Shown here: one piece after another, positions 63,846 to 64,000 of the stretch
How positions within the stretch are numbered: the first letter of the stretch is position 1
How the letters are laid out: each line of letters starts with the position of its first letter
From: Nostoc sp. FACHB-892
GTDB taxonomy: Bacteria; Cyanobacteriota; Cyanobacteriia; Cyanobacteriales; Nostocaceae
Length of the DNA: 64,000 bases
Assembly: GCF_014698795.1 (NCBI RefSeq)
Contig: NZ_JACJTR010000004.1
Location: forward strand, 1-64,000
Reading direction: 5' to 3'
The notes under the pieces: model-generated
What the model saw: the letters and a program-made list of their open reading frames with translations, nothing else
Told to the model about the DNA's origin: nothing
The model's database searches: none
Translations under genes and position numbers: made by a program

Positions 63846-64000
63846 CAATTAGAAGCTGCCTTTTCTGCCACATTACGAATTATTTCCTCCAGGGTTTGGA
63901 GTAATTCTTGCTCGTTATAAGGTTTAGAGAAATAAGCCCGTGCCCCCAATTGCATAGCCAATTGCCGATGTTTATTGCTGCTACGAGAAGTCAGCATTGC
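63845..64000 (-). CDS. response regulator receiver domain, C-terminal end only
   Basis: The last 51 residues of a receiver domain are visible: MLTSRSSNKHRQLAMQLGAR, AYFSKPYNEQELLQTL. The conserved Lys is in SKPY and the switch Thr/Ser in LTSRS. The rest lies past the window edge, so it may be a stand-alone CheY-like protein or the end of a hybrid kinase. The C-terminal receiver position with a short tail fits hybrid CheA-type or histidine kinases. Confidence 0.85.
   Translation of the reverse strand, partial: AMLTSRSSNKHRQLAMQLGARAYFSKPYNEQELLQTLEEIIRNVAEKAASN

Noticed and set aside
1-64000. tRNA, rRNA, riboswitch and group II intron search by eye
   Set aside because: No cloverleaf with TTCGA-type T-loop, no rRNA motif and no intron domain V were recognised; a covariance search would be decisive.

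Overview
The window comes from a filamentous, probably Nostoc-like (Nostocales) cyanobacterium. The evidence is a psbA start, a complete phycocyanin rod operon (cpcBA, two rod linkers, cpcD, cpcE, cpcF), an NdhF-free but typically cyanobacterial gene mix (UbiA-type plastoquinone prenyltransferase, sulfate permease with NIL proteins, CysR-like Crp regulator), very frequent GCGATCGC (HIP1) octamers, and many heptanucleotide STRR repeats and other short dispersed repeats between and inside genes. No tRNA, rRNA, CRISPR array or intact transposase gene was seen.

Layout. 0-5.7 kb: 5' end of psbA, a VOC protein, a MltA/3D-domain wall protein behind murG, an exported NTF2-like protein, an MFS permease. 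6-14.4 kb: SDR, several membrane or lipoproteins of unknown role, a P-loop kinase-like protein, ddl, a two-RCK ion channel and def. 14.4-22.3 kb: a Deg/HtrA protease divergent from dnaA, a DnaA-box cluster that is a good oriC candidate, a GNAT enzyme, bifunctional putA and an HD-domain protein. 22.4-27.6 kb: the cpc operon on the minus strand, split by hairpins after cpcA and between cpcE and cpcF. 27.6-35.1 kb: a decayed intergenic region with a copy of the hpnH 3' end, a methyltransferase, and a hopanoid side-chain group (hpnH, hpnA, an RND permease translationally coupled to hpnA, and a divergent HpnG-like phosphorylase). 35-44 kb: SnoaL-like protein, GGDEF-EAL protein, LuxR-type regulator, rhodanese, M50 protease with CBS domains, nagA, purE.

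44-53.5 kb: a class II amidotransferase and then a sulfur block: sbpA-cysT-cysW, three ORFs carrying four NIL domains, a CysR-like regulator, cysE, an Rrf2 regulator and cysK. Together these cover sulfate uptake and cysteine synthesis, although no cysA ATPase is present. 53.6-64 kb: CadD-like transporter, tetR-thioesterase pair behind a clear promoter and operator, DsbA-like oxidoreductase, UbiA prenyltransferase, ppx, a PEP-CTERM protein, an antitoxin-like protein, then a decayed zone with HEAT-repeat remnants, a 63-bp tandem repeat, a frameshifted GNAT gene, a MITE-like element and the 3' end of a response regulator.

The most unusual material is not one new system. It is repeat DNA that has entered coding regions in frame (putA linker, rhodanese, NIL protein tail, RND loop, HtrA N-terminus), two MITE-like elements, a 20-bp perfect inverted repeat straddling a stop codon in a pseudogene, and a NIL-domain cluster beside the sulfate permease.
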